The notes: generated by a model from the sequence alone, not told the origin. DNA of 64,000 nucleotides from Bacteroidales bacterium (GCA_016783885.1 JADHVR010000005.1:35098-99097); one strand, 5' to 3'. Counted from the stretch's first letter, positions 25,970 through 35,541 are shown. Numbers and translations: made by a program.

Positions 25970-27235
25970 TTATGTTTTTTGCTTCTTCTTCTTAGCAGCC
26001 GGGAAAAGCACATTGTTCAATATCAGCCGGTAGCCTGGTGAGTTAGGGTGTAGATTAAGATCCGTTGGCGGGTCGCCCACAAAATGCTGGTAATCTTCCG
26101 GATCGTGTCCGCTCAGGAATGTCCACATTCCTTTTCCAAACTCTCCGTGAATATATCTGGCTTCATTCAACGACTTATTTTCTCCCATTATCAGTATATT
26201 CGGCTTTACAAATTGCTTCCTGAAGGCAGTAGTCTGCCCCATGAATCCTTTGATAACTTGTGTGTGATCCTGACAAAGCATGGTTGGCACGGGATCCCAT
26301 TTAGCCGAAAATTCAAACAAGGAGAAATAATCGTTTCGTTGGTTTACCTTGCGCTGACGCTGAGTGGGAATAACATCGATAGAAGAAATTTCATATTCAA
26401 AGGGATTTGTGCTGATTGTAAAATCGCGAAATGCAAAACACTTGCTGTAATCTATCTTTTGCTGTGCATTGGGGTCCATCGGGTCACCATCGAACATCTG
26501 GTCGCATATATCAATGCCTTCTGCGGCAAGAGCCACATCATAGCTGTCGGGAGCCGAACACATTGCAAATAAATAACCACCGCCCGCTGTAAAATCCCTT
26601 ATCTTTTTTGCTACTGCCAGCTTGCATTGTGAAACTTTACTGAATCCCAGCTTATGAGCTATTTCTTCATTTACCTTCACATCTTCCTTATACCAGTTCG
26701 CATCCCTGTATCTCGCCCAGAATTTCCCGTACTGACCTGTAAAATCTTCGTGATGAAGGTGGAGCCAGTCATATAGAGGCAAAACTCCTTCCATCACTTC
26801 TTCGTCGTAAACAATATCGTAGGGAATTTCAGCATAAGTAAGCACAAGCGTAACAGCATCATCCCAGGGCTGTTTGTTTTTTGGAGAGTAAACAGCAATT
26901 TTAGGAGCCTTATGCAGTTTTACCGCATCCATATTAACCTGCGGATCGGAAATCTCCATTAAAATTGCTGTTGATTGCACATCGGCAATGATCTGGTAGC
27001 TAACTCCGCGGATTACACATTCCTGCTCGATCAATTCATGGTACTTGCACATAAAACTACCTCCGCGGTAATTCAGCAACCAATCTACTTCAACATCCTG
27101 CTGTAAAACCCAAAATGCAATACCATAAGATTTAAGGTGGTTTTTCTGGGTTTCGTCCATGGGTATCAAAAGGTAGGCAGCTTTTGAAATCAGAAACAAA
27201 GTGAGAAATACATATAGAAGCAGTATCTTTTTCAT
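25970..27235 (-). CDS. Conserved exported Bacteroidota protein, often labelled asparagine synthetase B
   Basis: About 421 residues from Met 27235; in-frame Mets at 27238 and 27247 are alternatives. Signal peptide: KKILLLYVFLTLFLISKA. Features: LLIPMDETQKNHLKSYGIA at the N terminus, IAVYSPKNKQPWDDAVTLVL near residue 130 and FTAGGGYLFAMCSAPDSYDVAL near 220, a segment that resembles a ThuA/GATase-like Rossmann loop. I recall close relatives being named asparagine synthetase B in databases, but neither the N-terminal Cys of the glutaminase nor the SGG.DSS pyrophosphatase loop exists here, so that name is unsupported. Located 41 bp downstream of dnaB in the same direction. Confidence 0.7.
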   Translation of the reverse strand: MKKILLLYVFLTLFLISKAAYLLIPMDETQKNHLKSYGIAFWVLQQDVEVDWLLNYRGGSFMCKYHELIEQECVIRGVSYQIIADVQSTAILMEISDPQVNMDAVKLHKAPKIAVYSPKNKQPWDDAVTLVLTYAEIPYDIVYDEEVMEGVLPLYDWLHLHHEDFTGQYGKFWARYRDANWYKEDVKVNEEIAHKLGFSKVSQCKLAVAKKIRDFTAGGGYLFAMCSAPDSYDVALAAEGIDICDQMFDGDPMDPNAQQKIDYSKCFAFRDFTISTNPFEYEISSIDVIPTQRQRKVNQRNDYFSLFEFSAKWDPVPTMLCQDHTQVIKGFMGQTTAFRKQFVKPNILIMGENKSLNEARYIHGEFGKGMWTFLSGHDPEDYQHFVGDPPTDLNLHPNSPGYRLILNNVLFPAAKKKKQKT

Positions 27236-27288
27236 CATTGAATCCAACGTGTTTAATGTGATAATATTGCTATATCCATTAACACAAA

Positions 27289-28833
27289 TCAGAACGGGTG
27301 CTCCTCCTCCGGCATATCATTCATTCGTGATTGAACAGTGTATGAATTTTCAGCAGGATAATCATAATCAGCAGGAAAGTCGCCCGGCACCTCAGTATCA
27401 CCTGTTTCATAGTCGGTGAACCTGGCAAATTTATCTATGAATTGAAGTTTAATTTCAGCCAGCGCCCCGTTTCTGTGCTTTGCAATGATAAGTTCAGCCA
27501 GTCCTTTTGTTGAATTGCCATCTTCATCCTGGTCTATTTTATAATATTCAGGTCTGTAAATGAACAGCACAAGGTCGGCATCCTGCTCGATGGCTCCCGA
27601 TTCACGAAGGTCGGAAAGGATAGGACGTTTGGAGCCGGTGCGTGTTTCAACCGATCTGTTAAGCTGAGAAAGGGTTATTATTGGAACGTTTAACTCTTTT
27701 GAAAGACTTTTCAGAGACCTTGAAATAGCACTGATCTCCTGTTCGCGGTTTCCCTGATTATCTCCGCCTGTTGACATCAACTGAATATAATCAACGATAA
27801 CTAATTGTATATCATGCTGAGCTTTCAAACGGCGGCATTTAGCACGTAATTCAAAAATGGAAAGTGCAGGCGTATCATCAATGAATAATGGTGCATCGAT
27901 CAGTTTGCCTATTTTAGCATTTAATTGCTCCCATTCGTAATTTTCAAGATTCCCTTTTTTAAGTTTATTGGCTGATAATTGCGTTTCGCTTGAAATCAAC
28001 CTTGTAACAAGCTGAATTGATGACATCTCAAGTGAGAAGAAAGCAACAGGAATATTAAAATCGACAGCAATATTTCTTGCCATTGAAAGAACTAAAGCCG
28101 TTTTACCCATCCCCGGACGAGAAGCCAGAATAATCAGGTCGGATTTTTGCCAGCCTGTCGTAACCCTGTCCAAATCGGTAAATCCTGATGGAGTTCCTCT
28201 TAAGTTTCCTTCATGGTCGCGAGCCGCTTGAATATCCTGGATAGCTTCCCTGACCAATGTCTGCATATTGTCATAATCTCTTCTGAAATTATTTTCGCTT
28301 ACGGCGAAAAGGTTTTTTTCGGCTTTATCGAGAAGATCAAAAACATCAGTCGTATCTTCAAAAGCATCTTTAATGATCTCTGAGGAGATTCTGATCAACT
28401 CACGCTGAATATATTTTTGAGTAACGATCCTTGCATGATATTCGATATTTGCAGTTGAAGCAATCCTGTTGGTTAATTGAGTGATATAATAGGCTCCTCC
28501 AATTAATTCCAGTTCGCCGCTCGATTTTAATTCATTGGTAACGGTTAAAATATCGATAGGTTCTGATTTGGCAAACAAACGATGTATTGCTGCATAAATA
28601 ACCTGGTGGGCTTCTTTGTAAAAAACTTCAGGTTTTAAAATATCGATAACAGAGGTAAGTGCATTTTGTTCGAGCATTAGTGCACCGAGAATGGCTTCTT
28701 CAAGTTCAACAGCCTGGGGTGGTATCCTGCCGTGCTCGGCAAAAACTTGTGTTAAGGCATTTTTTTGAATCCTTTTTTTGACTTTCCCCTGAATATCAGT
28801 AACTTTATCCGCTTTTTTTTCTTGTTCAATCAT
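27289..28833 (-). CDS. dnaB: Replicative DNA helicase DnaB
   Basis: 514 residues. The N-terminal domain (about 35-145: IPPQAVELEEAILGALML) is joined by a linker to the RecA-like C-terminal domain, with Walker A ASRPGMGKTA (Lys244) and the Walker B region VIVDYIQLM. A DnaB4-type SQLNRSVETR follows near residue 395, then DLRESGAIEQDADLV. No intein is present. The hexamer unwinds DNA ahead of the replication fork. The C-terminal extension beyond residue 475 (DTEVPGDFPADYDYP) is acidic and poorly conserved. A TACTTTTG match (28838-28845, minus strand) is too close to the start codon to be trusted as a promoter. Confidence 0.96.
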   Translation of the reverse strand: MIEQEKKADKVTDIQGKVKKRIQKNALTQVFAEHGRIPPQAVELEEAILGALMLEQNALTSVIDILKPEVFYKEAHQVIYAAIHRLFAKSEPIDILTVTNELKSSGELELIGGAYYITQLTNRIASTANIEYHARIVTQKYIQRELIRISSEIIKDAFEDTTDVFDLLDKAEKNLFAVSENNFRRDYDNMQTLVREAIQDIQAARDHEGNLRGTPSGFTDLDRVTTGWQKSDLIILASRPGMGKTALVLSMARNIAVDFNIPVAFFSLEMSSIQLVTRLISSETQLSANKLKKGNLENYEWEQLNAKIGKLIDAPLFIDDTPALSIFELRAKCRRLKAQHDIQLVIVDYIQLMSTGGDNQGNREQEISAISRSLKSLSKELNVPIITLSQLNRSVETRTGSKRPILSDLRESGAIEQDADLVLFIYRPEYYKIDQDEDGNSTKGLAELIIAKHRNGALAEIKLQFIDKFARFTDYETGDTEVPGDFPADYDYPAENSYTVQSRMNDMPEEEHPF

Positions 28834-28903
28834 GCTTCAAAAGTATATTATAAAACAAGTATTATTTTAAAATTAAACGTTTTTTTTTATTAACATTATT
28901 TTC

Positions 28904-28911
28904 TATTTTTG
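28904..28911 (+). promoter_or_regulatory. -7 promoter element (TATTTTTG)
   Basis: Exact TAnnTTTG, 41 bp before the ATG at 28953. It supports that ATG over the upstream in-frame TTG at 28932. Confidence 0.45.
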
Positions 28912-28952
28912 AGAATTTTATTAACTAAATTTTGTTAATAAATAATTTTGAT

Positions 28953-29564
28953 ATGAAAATTATTTGTATAGGAATGAATTACGTTGAGCACGTTAGAGAA
29001 TTAAACAACGTGCTGCCAAAGAAGCCTGTTTTTTTCCTCAAACCGGAAACGTCTTTATTATTAAGAAACCGTCCGTTTTATTATCCGGGATTTTCTAATG
29101 AAATTCATTATGAGATTGAACTGGTAATAAAAATCAACAGAAACGGAAAATTCATACAGGAAAAATTCGCACCTTTATATTATAATGAAATTGGTCTTGG
29201 TATTGACTTTACAGCAAGGGATATTCAAAGGCAATGCAAAGAAAAAGGATTACCCTGGGAAATAGCTAAAGGATTTGATAGTTCGGCGCCGCTTAGTAAA
29301 TTTATTTCGTTTGAAGAACTTAAAAATAGGGACAATATTAAATTTCATCTTGATTTAAACAGTAAAACGGTTCAGTGTGGAAATTCAAAAGACATGGTAT
29401 TTACTTTCGATAAAATTATTTCGTATGTTTCTCAATTCATGATGTTAAAGATGGGAGATTTAATTTTTACAGGGACACCTGCCGGTGTAGGTCCTGTTAA
29501 AATCGGTGATCGCCTCGAAGGATTTATTGAGAGTAAAAAAATGTTTGATTTTTGTGTTAAATAG
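28953..29564 (+). CDS. Fumarylacetoacetate hydrolase (FAH) family protein
   Basis: 203 residues, a short single-domain FAH protein. Motifs: GMNYVEHVRELN near the N terminus, EIHYEIELVIKIN carrying the metal-binding acidic residues, GIDFTARDIQRQCKEKGLPW, and MGDLIFTGTPAGVGPVKIGD near the C terminus. The family includes acylpyruvate hydrolases, oxaloacetate decarboxylases/tautomerases and 2-oxo-hept-diene-dioate hydratases. Small Bacteroidota members are usually assigned as acylpyruvase-like; substrate unknown here. Divergent from dnaB. Confidence 0.85.
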   Translation: MKIICIGMNYVEHVRELNNVLPKKPVFFLKPETSLLLRNRPFYYPGFSNEIHYEIELVIKINRNGKFIQEKFAPLYYNEIGLGIDFTARDIQRQCKEKGLPWEIAKGFDSSAPLSKFISFEELKNRDNIKFHLDLNSKTVQCGNSKDMVFTFDKIISYVSQFMMLKMGDLIFTGTPAGVGPVKIGDRLEGFIESKKMFDFCVK

Positions 29565-29569
29565 GAGTA

Positions 29570-29589
29570 ACCCCGATAGCTATCGGGGT
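29570..29589. terminator. Perfect palindromic hairpin after the FAH gene
   Basis: ACCCCGATAGCTATCGGGGT is a perfect 20-bp palindrome beginning 6 bp after the stop codon and 48 bp from the ispF stop on the other strand. No T-tract follows, so it may be a weak or Rho-assisted terminator, or a mobile palindrome. CCCGATA.../...TATCGGG palindromes also appear at 54331-54361. Confidence 0.55.
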
Positions 29590-29600
29590 CAGTCGGCAGT

Positions 29601-29635
29601 ATTCAAATGACACGATGTAAATGACTAATGGACGA
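29601..29635. repeat. Heptameric short tandem repeat, AATGAC family
   Basis: Reads ATTCAAA TGACACG ATGTAAA TGACTAA TGGACGA, degenerate 7-bp units of the AATGAC type also found near 31.5 and 33.2 kb. It fills the space between two convergent genes. Confidence 0.55.
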
Positions 29636-29636
29636 A

Positions 29637-30116
29637 CTATTTTTTCTTAACAAGAGCTATGGCATAAGCTGCTATTCCTTCCGCGCGTCCGGTAAAACCT
29701 AATTCTTCAGTAGTAGTTGCTTTAACTGAAATATCATCTTCCGAAAGTCCTGCCGTTTCAGCCAAAGTTTTTTTAATTTCAGGGATATATGAAGATATCT
29801 TTGGTTGTTCTAAACAAACCGTTGAATCAATATTATTAATAGAATAATCATTTTGGGCTACAAGCTTGCAAACTTCCGTTAAGAGTTTTTTACTGTCAAT
29901 CCCTTTATATTGAGGGTCTGTGTCGGGGAAAAGAAAACCAATATCCCTGAGATTAATGGCTCCAAGCAATGCATCACATATAGCATGTATCAAAACATCG
30001 GCATCGGAATAACCAACAGCGCCCCTCTCCGATTGAATTTTTACTCCCCCAATCCAAAGGTCGGCGCCTTTTTTTAGCTTATGAACATCAAATCCAAATC
30101 CTACCTTAATTTTCAT
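29637..30116 (-). CDS. ispF: 2-C-methyl-D-erythritol 2,4-cyclodiphosphate synthase
   Basis: 159 residues, standard length. The enzyme closes the cyclodiphosphate ring in the MEP isoprenoid pathway, in the cytoplasm. GFGFDVHKL gives the zinc-binding Asp and His; GYSDADVLIHAICDALLGA gives the third zinc ligand His and the active-site loop. FPDTDPQYKGIDS and EELGFTGRAEGIAAYA complete the family pattern. The start codon overlaps the porV stop (30113-30116, ATGA), so translation is coupled to the secretion gene. Confidence 0.96.
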   Translation of the reverse strand: MKIKVGFGFDVHKLKKGADLWIGGVKIQSERGAVGYSDADVLIHAICDALLGAINLRDIGFLFPDTDPQYKGIDSKKLLTEVCKLVAQNDYSINNIDSTVCLEQPKISSYIPEIKKTLAETAGLSEDDISVKATTTEELGFTGRAEGIAAYAIALVKKK

Positions 30117-31333
30117 TCGCTTTGACTCTTAAAGCCTTCAAAATTAAATGTTAATGTAAATCGGAGTGTGTTTTGTAAAGGGTTTTGCTGTTCTGTTGGA
30201 ATCAGGTAAGAAAAATCCAGGCCAAAAATATTATATCTTAATCCTGCTCCGAGGGTGAAAAATTTCCTGTTACCTTTCATAGAGCTTTCATGAAAATATC
30301 CTGCTCTGACCGCAAATTGTTTATCATACCAGTATTCCACACCTACTACCCATATAATTTCCTTTAGTTCTTCAGTTAATCCGCCCGGTGCATCGTAAAA
30401 TGACTGGATCATACCCTGTACAACAGAAACATCAGGATTTTTACCTTTTAAAATCACTTTATTACCAGCACCATCCAAGATTGGATTACCCAAAGTATCG
30501 GTTTCGTAAATAGGCGGAGTTGGAACAAGCAATTTGTTTAAATCAAATTGAAAAGTGAAAGAGTTATAATCATCAATGTCAATATGGAATGACGGTCCGA
30601 TACGAAGGTTAGTCGGAATAAAATCCTTAGTCATATCATCATTCGAATAGGAAATTTTTGCGCCGATATTTGAAATATTAATTCCCCAATTCAACCTTGC
30701 AGATTCAAGCCCGTTAATGTTTAATTCATTTGTATGGAATATTGCCACATCAGTAGCAATTGAAGTACCAGCTTTTGTAGCTGTACCCTGAACAAATTGT
30801 CCCTGTGTAAGGTTTGAATATATAAACCTTAATGAAACAGCGCCGGATAATTTTGGTGAAAATTTTCTTGAATAATTACCATCAATTGAAAACTCGCTGG
30901 GGCGATAATTACCTATTGTCTCACCCTGAATATCAGTAAAGGTTATATCGCCTAATGAAAAAAACGTCAATGATGCACTAACAGCCGACTTATCATCTAT
31001 TTTATAAAAACCGGCTAAATAAGCCAGATTTATATCATTAACCAGTTTCCTGAGCCAGGGGCTGTATGATACCGCAAAACCCATCTTTTTGTTAATAAAT
31101 GGATACTTCGCGGGATTCCAGTGCATTGAATTTGCATCAGGGGTAGTGGCGGCTCCAAGTTCACCCATGCCTCCCGAACGGGCGTCTGGCCCAATCATAA
31201 GAAATGGCACTGCAGTGGTTATTGTGTTTTGAGATTCCTGTCCTACGTAATTTGGTTTTTTATTCTGTGCAACAGAATGATAAGATATTGTTAGTAAAAC
31301 TGCCCCCAATAATAGAATGAAACTCTTTCTCAT
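30113..31333 (-). CDS. porV: T9SS outer-membrane protein PorV (LptO)
   Basis: 406 residues. Signal peptide ends HSVAQ. VPFLMIGPDARSGGMGELGAA followed by NSMHWNPAKYPF near residue 70 is the PorV/FadL-like signature. The beta-barrel extends to a C terminus NTLRFTLTFNFEG. PorV collects type IX cargo at the outer membrane and delivers it to the attachment complex; it is required for cargo release and anchoring. Consistent with this role, five intact genes and one relic in this window encode T9SS sorting tails. Cotranscribed with ispF. Confidence 0.92.
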   Translation of the reverse strand: MRKSFILLLGAVLLTISYHSVAQNKKPNYVGQESQNTITTAVPFLMIGPDARSGGMGELGAATTPDANSMHWNPAKYPFINKKMGFAVSYSPWLRKLVNDINLAYLAGFYKIDDKSAVSASLTFFSLGDITFTDIQGETIGNYRPSEFSIDGNYSRKFSPKLSGAVSLRFIYSNLTQGQFVQGTATKAGTSIATDVAIFHTNELNINGLESARLNWGINISNIGAKISYSNDDMTKDFIPTNLRIGPSFHIDIDDYNSFTFQFDLNKLLVPTPPIYETDTLGNPILDGAGNKVILKGKNPDVSVVQGMIQSFYDAPGGLTEELKEIIWVVGVEYWYDKQFAVRAGYFHESSMKGNRKFFTLGAGLRYNIFGLDFSYLIPTEQQNPLQNTLRFTLTFNFEGFKSQSE

Positions 31334-31525
31334 ATTAACTTCTTGTAGTTCAACTTAAAATTTTTTGATGTGCAAAAGTAACGATTATTTAAATATTATA
31401 TTGTAATATAAAATATAACTTAATTTGATAAAAATTATATTATAAGCAATTTGAGAATAAATTGATAAATCATTTTAACTTTATTTAAAAATATTTATTG
31501 TATTTGTCAAAATCTTATTTCTAAA

Positions 31526-31584
31526 AAATGGCTAATGAAAAATGCCTAATGACTACCAATGACCAATTAACCCAGCACCCAATA
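31526..31584. repeat. Heptameric short tandem repeat, AATGAC family
   Basis: Reads AAAATGG CTAATGA AAAATGC CTAATGA CTACCAA TGACCAA TTAACCC AGCACCC, eight degenerate 7-bp units. Lies between the divergent porV and guaB promoters. Confidence 0.65.
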
Positions 31585-31637
31585 TCTGACAGTTTATAAA
31601 TATTACTTGATCTATAATTTTCGGTAATAAAAATTTC

Positions 31638-31645
31638 TATCTTTG
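31638..31645 (+). promoter_or_regulatory. -7 promoter element for guaB (TATCTTTG)
   Basis: Exact TAnnTTTG, 26 bp before ATG 31671. Confidence 0.5.
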
Positions 31646-31670
31646 CGCCAATTTTTTAAAACCTGTGGTT

Positions 31671-33140
31671 ATGATTCTCGATAAAGACAAATTTTCAGGT
31701 GAAGGGCTTACTTATGACGATGTCTTACTTTCTCCGGCATACACCGAAGTTCTTCCCCGTGAAGTTGATACTTCGACATTATTCGCTAAAAACATTCGTT
31801 TAAATATACCTATTATTTCTGCTGCCATGGATACTGTTACTGAGCATACAATGGCAATTGCTATGGCACAGGAAGGGGGCATTGGAGTTATTCACAAGAA
31901 CATGACCATAGCAGATCAGGCGAATGAAGTAAAAAAGGTAAAACGGGCAGAGAATGGAATGATCCTCGATCCGATAACACTTAACAAGGACGCTATTGTC
32001 AGTGATGCATTACAGATAATGAGCGAATTTAATATTGGTGGCATTCCTGTTGTTGATGCCGAAAATATTCTTGTTGGTATTGTTACAAACAGAGATTTGC
32101 GATTTGAAAGAAATCACGAAAGACCCGTTAAAGAAGTGATGACGAAGGAAAAAATTATCACAACCACCGAATTCACCGATTTTGAAAAAGCTGCCGATAT
32201 TTTACAGGAACATAAAATTGAAAAACTTCCGGTTGTTGATAATAATTTTAGGCTGGTTGGTCTGATTACATATAAAGACATTATAAAAATAAAGGAGAGA
32301 CCGAATGCCTGTAAGGATAAACGCGGCAGATTACGTGTTGCTGCGGCTGTAGGTGTTGCCGCCGATACAATCAGCAGGGTTAAAGCCCTTGTTAATGCAG
32401 AAGTTGATGCCATTGTTATTGATACTGCTCACGGTCATTCAAAAGGAGTGATGAATATAGCACGGGAGGTTAAAGAGCATTTCCCCGCCATTGAATTAGT
32501 GGTGGGAAATATTGGTACGGTGCAGGCAGCAAGAGACCTCGCAAATCTGGGTGTTGACGCAGTGAAAGTAGGCGTTGGCCCGGGTTCTATTTGTACTACA
32601 CGTGTTATTGCGGGTATAGGGATTCCTCAACTGTCAGCTATTTATGAAGTTGCAAAAGGATTGAAGGGCACTGGGATTCCGGTAATTGCTGATGGCGGCA
32701 TAAGGTACACCGGTGATATTGTAAAAGCAATAGCTGCCGGTGCTCATTCTATTATGGCAGGGTCAACATTTGCAGGAGTGGATGAGTCAGCGGGTGAAAC
32801 CATTATCTTCGAAGGACGCAAGTACAAGACATATCGCGGTATGGGTTCCATCGAGGCTATGCAAAAGGGTTCGAAAGACCGGTATTTCCAGGATATGGAA
32901 GACGATATTAAAAAATTCGTTCCGGAAGGAATTATTGGGAGAGTTCCTTATAAAGGCGGATTGTCGGAAGTGATACATCAAATGGTTGGCGGTCTCAGAG
33001 CAGGTATGGGCTACACCGGTTCAAAAAATATTTCGGACTTGCAAAAAGCAAAATTTATTAAAATAACTTCTGCCGGTGTTGTTGAAAGTCATCCGCACGA
33101 TATTACTATTACACGCGAAGCTCCCAATTATAGCAGATAA
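31671..33140 (+). CDS. guaB: Inosine-5'-monophosphate dehydrogenase
   Basis: 489 residues from ATG 31671 (a GTG two codons upstream is less likely). Converts IMP to XMP with NAD+, the committed step to GMP. The TIM barrel is interrupted by two CBS domains (about 95-205). The catalytic loop is [17 protein letters not shown] with Cys308, and the mobile flap has [39 protein letters not shown] is the phosphate-binding strand. Complete. It opens a rightward group with the periplasmic chaperone genes, an order often seen in Bacteroidota. Confidence 0.97.
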   Translation: MILDKDKFSGEGLTYDDVLLSPAYTEVLPREVDTSTLFAKNIRLNIPIISAAMDTVTEHTMAIAMAQEGGIGVIHKNMTIADQANEVKKVKRAENGMILDPITLNKDAIVSDALQIMSEFNIGGIPVVDAENILVGIVTNRDLRFERNHERPVKEVMTKEKIITTTEFTDFEKAADILQEHKIEKLPVVDNNFRLVGLITYKDIIKIKERPNACKDKRGRLRVAAAVGVAADTISRVKALVNAEVDAIVIDTAHGHSKGVMNIAREVKEHFPAIELVVGNIGTVQAARDLANLGVDAVKVGVGPGSICTTRVIAGIGIPQLSAIYEVAKGLKGTGIPVIADGGIRYTGDIVKAIAAGAHSIMAGSTFAGVDESAGETIIFEGRKYKTYRGMGSIEAMQKGSKDRYFQDMEDDIKKFVPEGIIGRVPYKGGLSEVIHQMVGGLRAGMGYTGSKNISDLQKAKFIKITSAGVVESHPHDITITREAPNYSR

Positions 33141-33146
33141 GGAAGA

Positions 33147-33290
33147 ATTTTAGATTTTAGATTGAAAAATTAGATTATCAATATTCAAATTTTCTAATGA
33201 CCGATGACTATTGAATGACTATTAATGACAGCGAAGCTAATGACGATAAATGACTATAAATGACAGCGAAGCTAATGACAACAAATGAAA
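33147..33290. repeat. Heptameric repeat block with a 35-bp higher-order unit
   Basis: Starts with TTTTAGA TTTTAGA TTGAAAA units. The stretch AATGACTAT.AATGACAGCG followed by AAGCTAATGAC then occurs at 33214 and again at 33249, exactly 35 bp (5 x 7) apart. Non-coding, between guaB and the PpiC gene. Confidence 0.7.
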
Positions 33291-33327
33291 ATAAAGACAA
33301 TTATCTTTTTATTGTTACTAAAAAAAT

Positions 33328-33335
33328 TATATTTG
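33328..33335 (+). promoter_or_regulatory. -7 promoter element (TATATTTG)
   Basis: Exact TAnnTTTG, 41 bp before ATG 33377, marking an independent start for the foldase genes. Confidence 0.45.
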
Positions 33336-33376
33336 CGCCTCGAAATTATTAAACATTAACTTAAATATTAATTAAT

Positions 33377-35359
33377 ATGAATTTTTTAAGGTATTTGATT
33401 TTAGGAATTGGAATCTTTCTCGTAGTATCAATGAATGCACAGGAAAACAGGGCATTGGTTACGATTGCCGGTGAAGATATTACAGTTGATGAATTTATGT
33501 ATGTGTATAAGAAAAACAATACTCAGGGCGATGTCATTGATAAAAAGTCTGTACAGGAGTATCTCGATCTTTATATCAATTTCAGGTTAAAAGTTAAAGA
33601 GGCAGAAGAGCTGGGATATGATACGGTTACGGCATTCAAAGAGGAACTGGCAGGCTACAGGGAACAGCTTGCAGAGCCTTATTTTGTAAATGAAGATATA
33701 ATTGAAGATTTGCTGGTTGAGGCTTATGAGAGAAAAAAAGAAGATATCAGGGTAAGTCATATCCTTCTCATGATAGGACCCAATGCCATGCCTGAAGATA
33801 CGCTTGATGCCTATTTCAAAATAATGGAAGCCAGGGAAAGAATAGAAGCCGGTGAAAGTTTTGCCGAAGTTGCAAAAGATGTTTCTGAAGATCCGTCAGC
33901 TCGTGATAGAATATCACCACGCGGAGGAAGAATCATACCCGGTAATGGCGGAGATCTTGGATATTTTACGGTTTTCGACATGGTTTATCCTTTCGAAACG
34001 GGCGCATTCAACACTGCGGTTGGAGAAATGTCAATGCCGGTTCGTACCGATTTTGGTTATCATATTATTAAGGTTACCGACCGCATTCCGGCTTTGGGTA
34101 CAATGGCGGTTGCCCATTTATACCTGAAAATGCCTGATAGCGCTACTGCTCAGGATTCAACCGATATCAGACTTAAAATAGATTCGCTGTATCAGAGAAT
34201 TCAGGAAGGTGATAGTTATGAAGATTTGGTTAAAGAGTATTCTGATGATAAAGGTTCATCAGGAAGCGGCGGATTATTGCCTAAGTTCGAGGTAAATCGT
34301 ATGGTTCCAGAATTTATTGAGGTGATAAATACATTACAGGATTCAGGCGATGTTTCCAAACCCATTTTAACAGCTTATGGATGGCATATTATAAAACTCT
34401 ACGAAAAAACCGGAATAATGCCCTTTGAGGAAGTTGAAAATGACATGCGTAAGAGGTTGGAAAAAGACCGGCGAGCACAAAAGAGCGAGGATATTATAAT
34501 CAGCGATATCAAAAATGAATATGGATTTACTTTAAATGAAAAGGCAATAAGAGAAATTTGCGATATTATCGATTCAACAATTTTTATTGGGAAATGGGAA
34601 GTTCCTGAAGATATAATATTAAAAGATGTTGTATTTACTCTTGATGACCAAACTTATTCGCAAAAGCAATTTGCAGATTATATTGCCGCCAATCAGGATA
34701 TATCAAGCGGTGAAAATATTAATGAGTTTGTAAATAGAAAATTTAAACAATTTACTGATGAAGAGTGCAAAGCTTATGAAGACAGCCGCTTAGAAGAAAA
34801 ACATCCGGATTTTAAAGCCATAATGAAAGAATACAGGGATGGCATCCTGTTGTTCGAACTGACCAATAATAAAATATGGTCGTTTGCTACAAAAGATACT
34901 ACCGGATTAAAGGAATACTATGACAAGCATAAAAAAGAATTCTTATGGGATACTCGCTTAGACGCATCTATCTATACGTTTAATGACACTAACTATATTG
35001 AAGCGACGAGAGAATTGATAATAAATGGTAAAAGTGAAGATGAAATACTTACTGAGATTAATAAAGATACACTGGATATAGTACGTATTGAGCATAAGAA
35101 ATTTCAAAAAGAAGATAATGATCTTATTGATTCTATAAAGTGGAAAAAGGGAATTATAGATAATATGGAGCATGGTGGCAGAACTGTTTTTATTGTGGTT
35201 CATAAAAAGATTGCCCCCGAGCCAAAGTCATTTAATGAAGCACGTGGTTTAATTACCGCCGGGTACCAGGAATATCTGGAAGAAAAATGGATAAAAGAAT
35301 TAAGAGCTAAATATCCTGTGGAAATCCATAAAGAAGTCTTGTCATCTTTGACCAATTAG
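33377..35359 (+). CDS. Periplasmic peptidyl-prolyl cis-trans isomerase with two parvulin domains
   Basis: 660 residues. Signal peptide ends SMNAQ. A SurA/PpiC-like N-terminal helical part (about 22-115) precedes two rotamase (PpiC) domains: about 118-230 (VSHILLMIG, GGDLGYFTVFDMVYPFETGAF, TDFGYHIIKV) and about 235-345 (DKGSSGSGGLLPKF, YGWHIIKLYE). A long helical C-terminal region follows. Likely helps fold or escort outer-membrane and T9SS proteins. First of three related genes in a row with a SurA-like lipoprotein and SurA. Confidence 0.88.
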   Translation: MNFLRYLILGIGIFLVVSMNAQENRALVTIAGEDITVDEFMYVYKKNNTQGDVIDKKSVQEYLDLYINFRLKVKEAEELGYDTVTAFKEELAGYREQLAEPYFVNEDIIEDLLVEAYERKKEDIRVSHILLMIGPNAMPEDTLDAYFKIMEARERIEAGESFAEVAKDVSEDPSARDRISPRGGRIIPGNGGDLGYFTVFDMVYPFETGAFNTAVGEMSMPVRTDFGYHIIKVTDRIPALGTMAVAHLYLKMPDSATAQDSTDIRLKIDSLYQRIQEGDSYEDLVKEYSDDKGSSGSGGLLPKFEVNRMVPEFIEVINTLQDSGDVSKPILTAYGWHIIKLYEKTGIMPFEEVENDMRKRLEKDRRAQKSEDIIISDIKNEYGFTLNEKAIREICDIIDSTIFIGKWEVPEDIILKDVVFTLDDQTYSQKQFADYIAANQDISSGENINEFVNRKFKQFTDEECKAYEDSRLEEKHPDFKAIMKEYRDGILLFELTNNKIWSFATKDTTGLKEYYDKHKKEFLWDTRLDASIYTFNDTNYIEATRELIINGKSEDEILTEINKDTLDIVRIEHKKFQKEDNDLIDSIKWKKGIIDNMEHGGRTVFIVVHKKIAPEPKSFNEARGLITAGYQEYLEEKWIKELRAKYPVEIHKEVLSSLTN

Positions 35360-35398
35360 TGGCGGCATTAAAGTTATTGAAATTATATAAGTGAGAAT

Positions 35399-35502
35399 AG
35401 CGTGGGGCATGGAACGTTGAGCGTGGAGTTAGTTTATTGTTATAGTTTTTTTAATCTATGCACCAAGCACCACGCTCCATGCACCTCGCTCCACGCAACT
35501 AT
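35399..35502. repeat. Inverted pair of heptameric repeats
   Basis: Left arm GCGTGGG GCATGGA ACGTTGA GCGTGGA and right arm ATGCACC AAGCACC ACGCTCC ATGCACC TCGCTCC ACGCAAC are both built of 7-bp units. They are complementary enough (GCGTGGAG with CTCCACGC) to form a long imperfect hairpin. The arms are GC-richer than the surrounding DNA. Confidence 0.7.
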
Positions 35503-35541
35503 TTGTCACTCTTTTGTATTGTTCAGTCAGTTAATAAGTTT

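Larger units (their letters stand above)
31334..31670. other. AT-rich divergent promoter region between porV and guaB
   Basis: No gene. Contains minus-strand TACTTTTG (31373-31380; plus-strand CAAAAGTA) about 40 bp before the porV start, and plus-strand TATCTTTG (31638-31645) 26 bp before the guaB ATG. Between them, about 31526-31584 carries heptameric repeats of the AATGACT/CTAATGA type. Confidence 0.55.

Noticed and set aside
28838..28845. TACTTTTG (minus strand) as dnaB promoter
   Set aside because: It sits about 5 bp from the start codon, which would leave no leader; a chance match is more likely.
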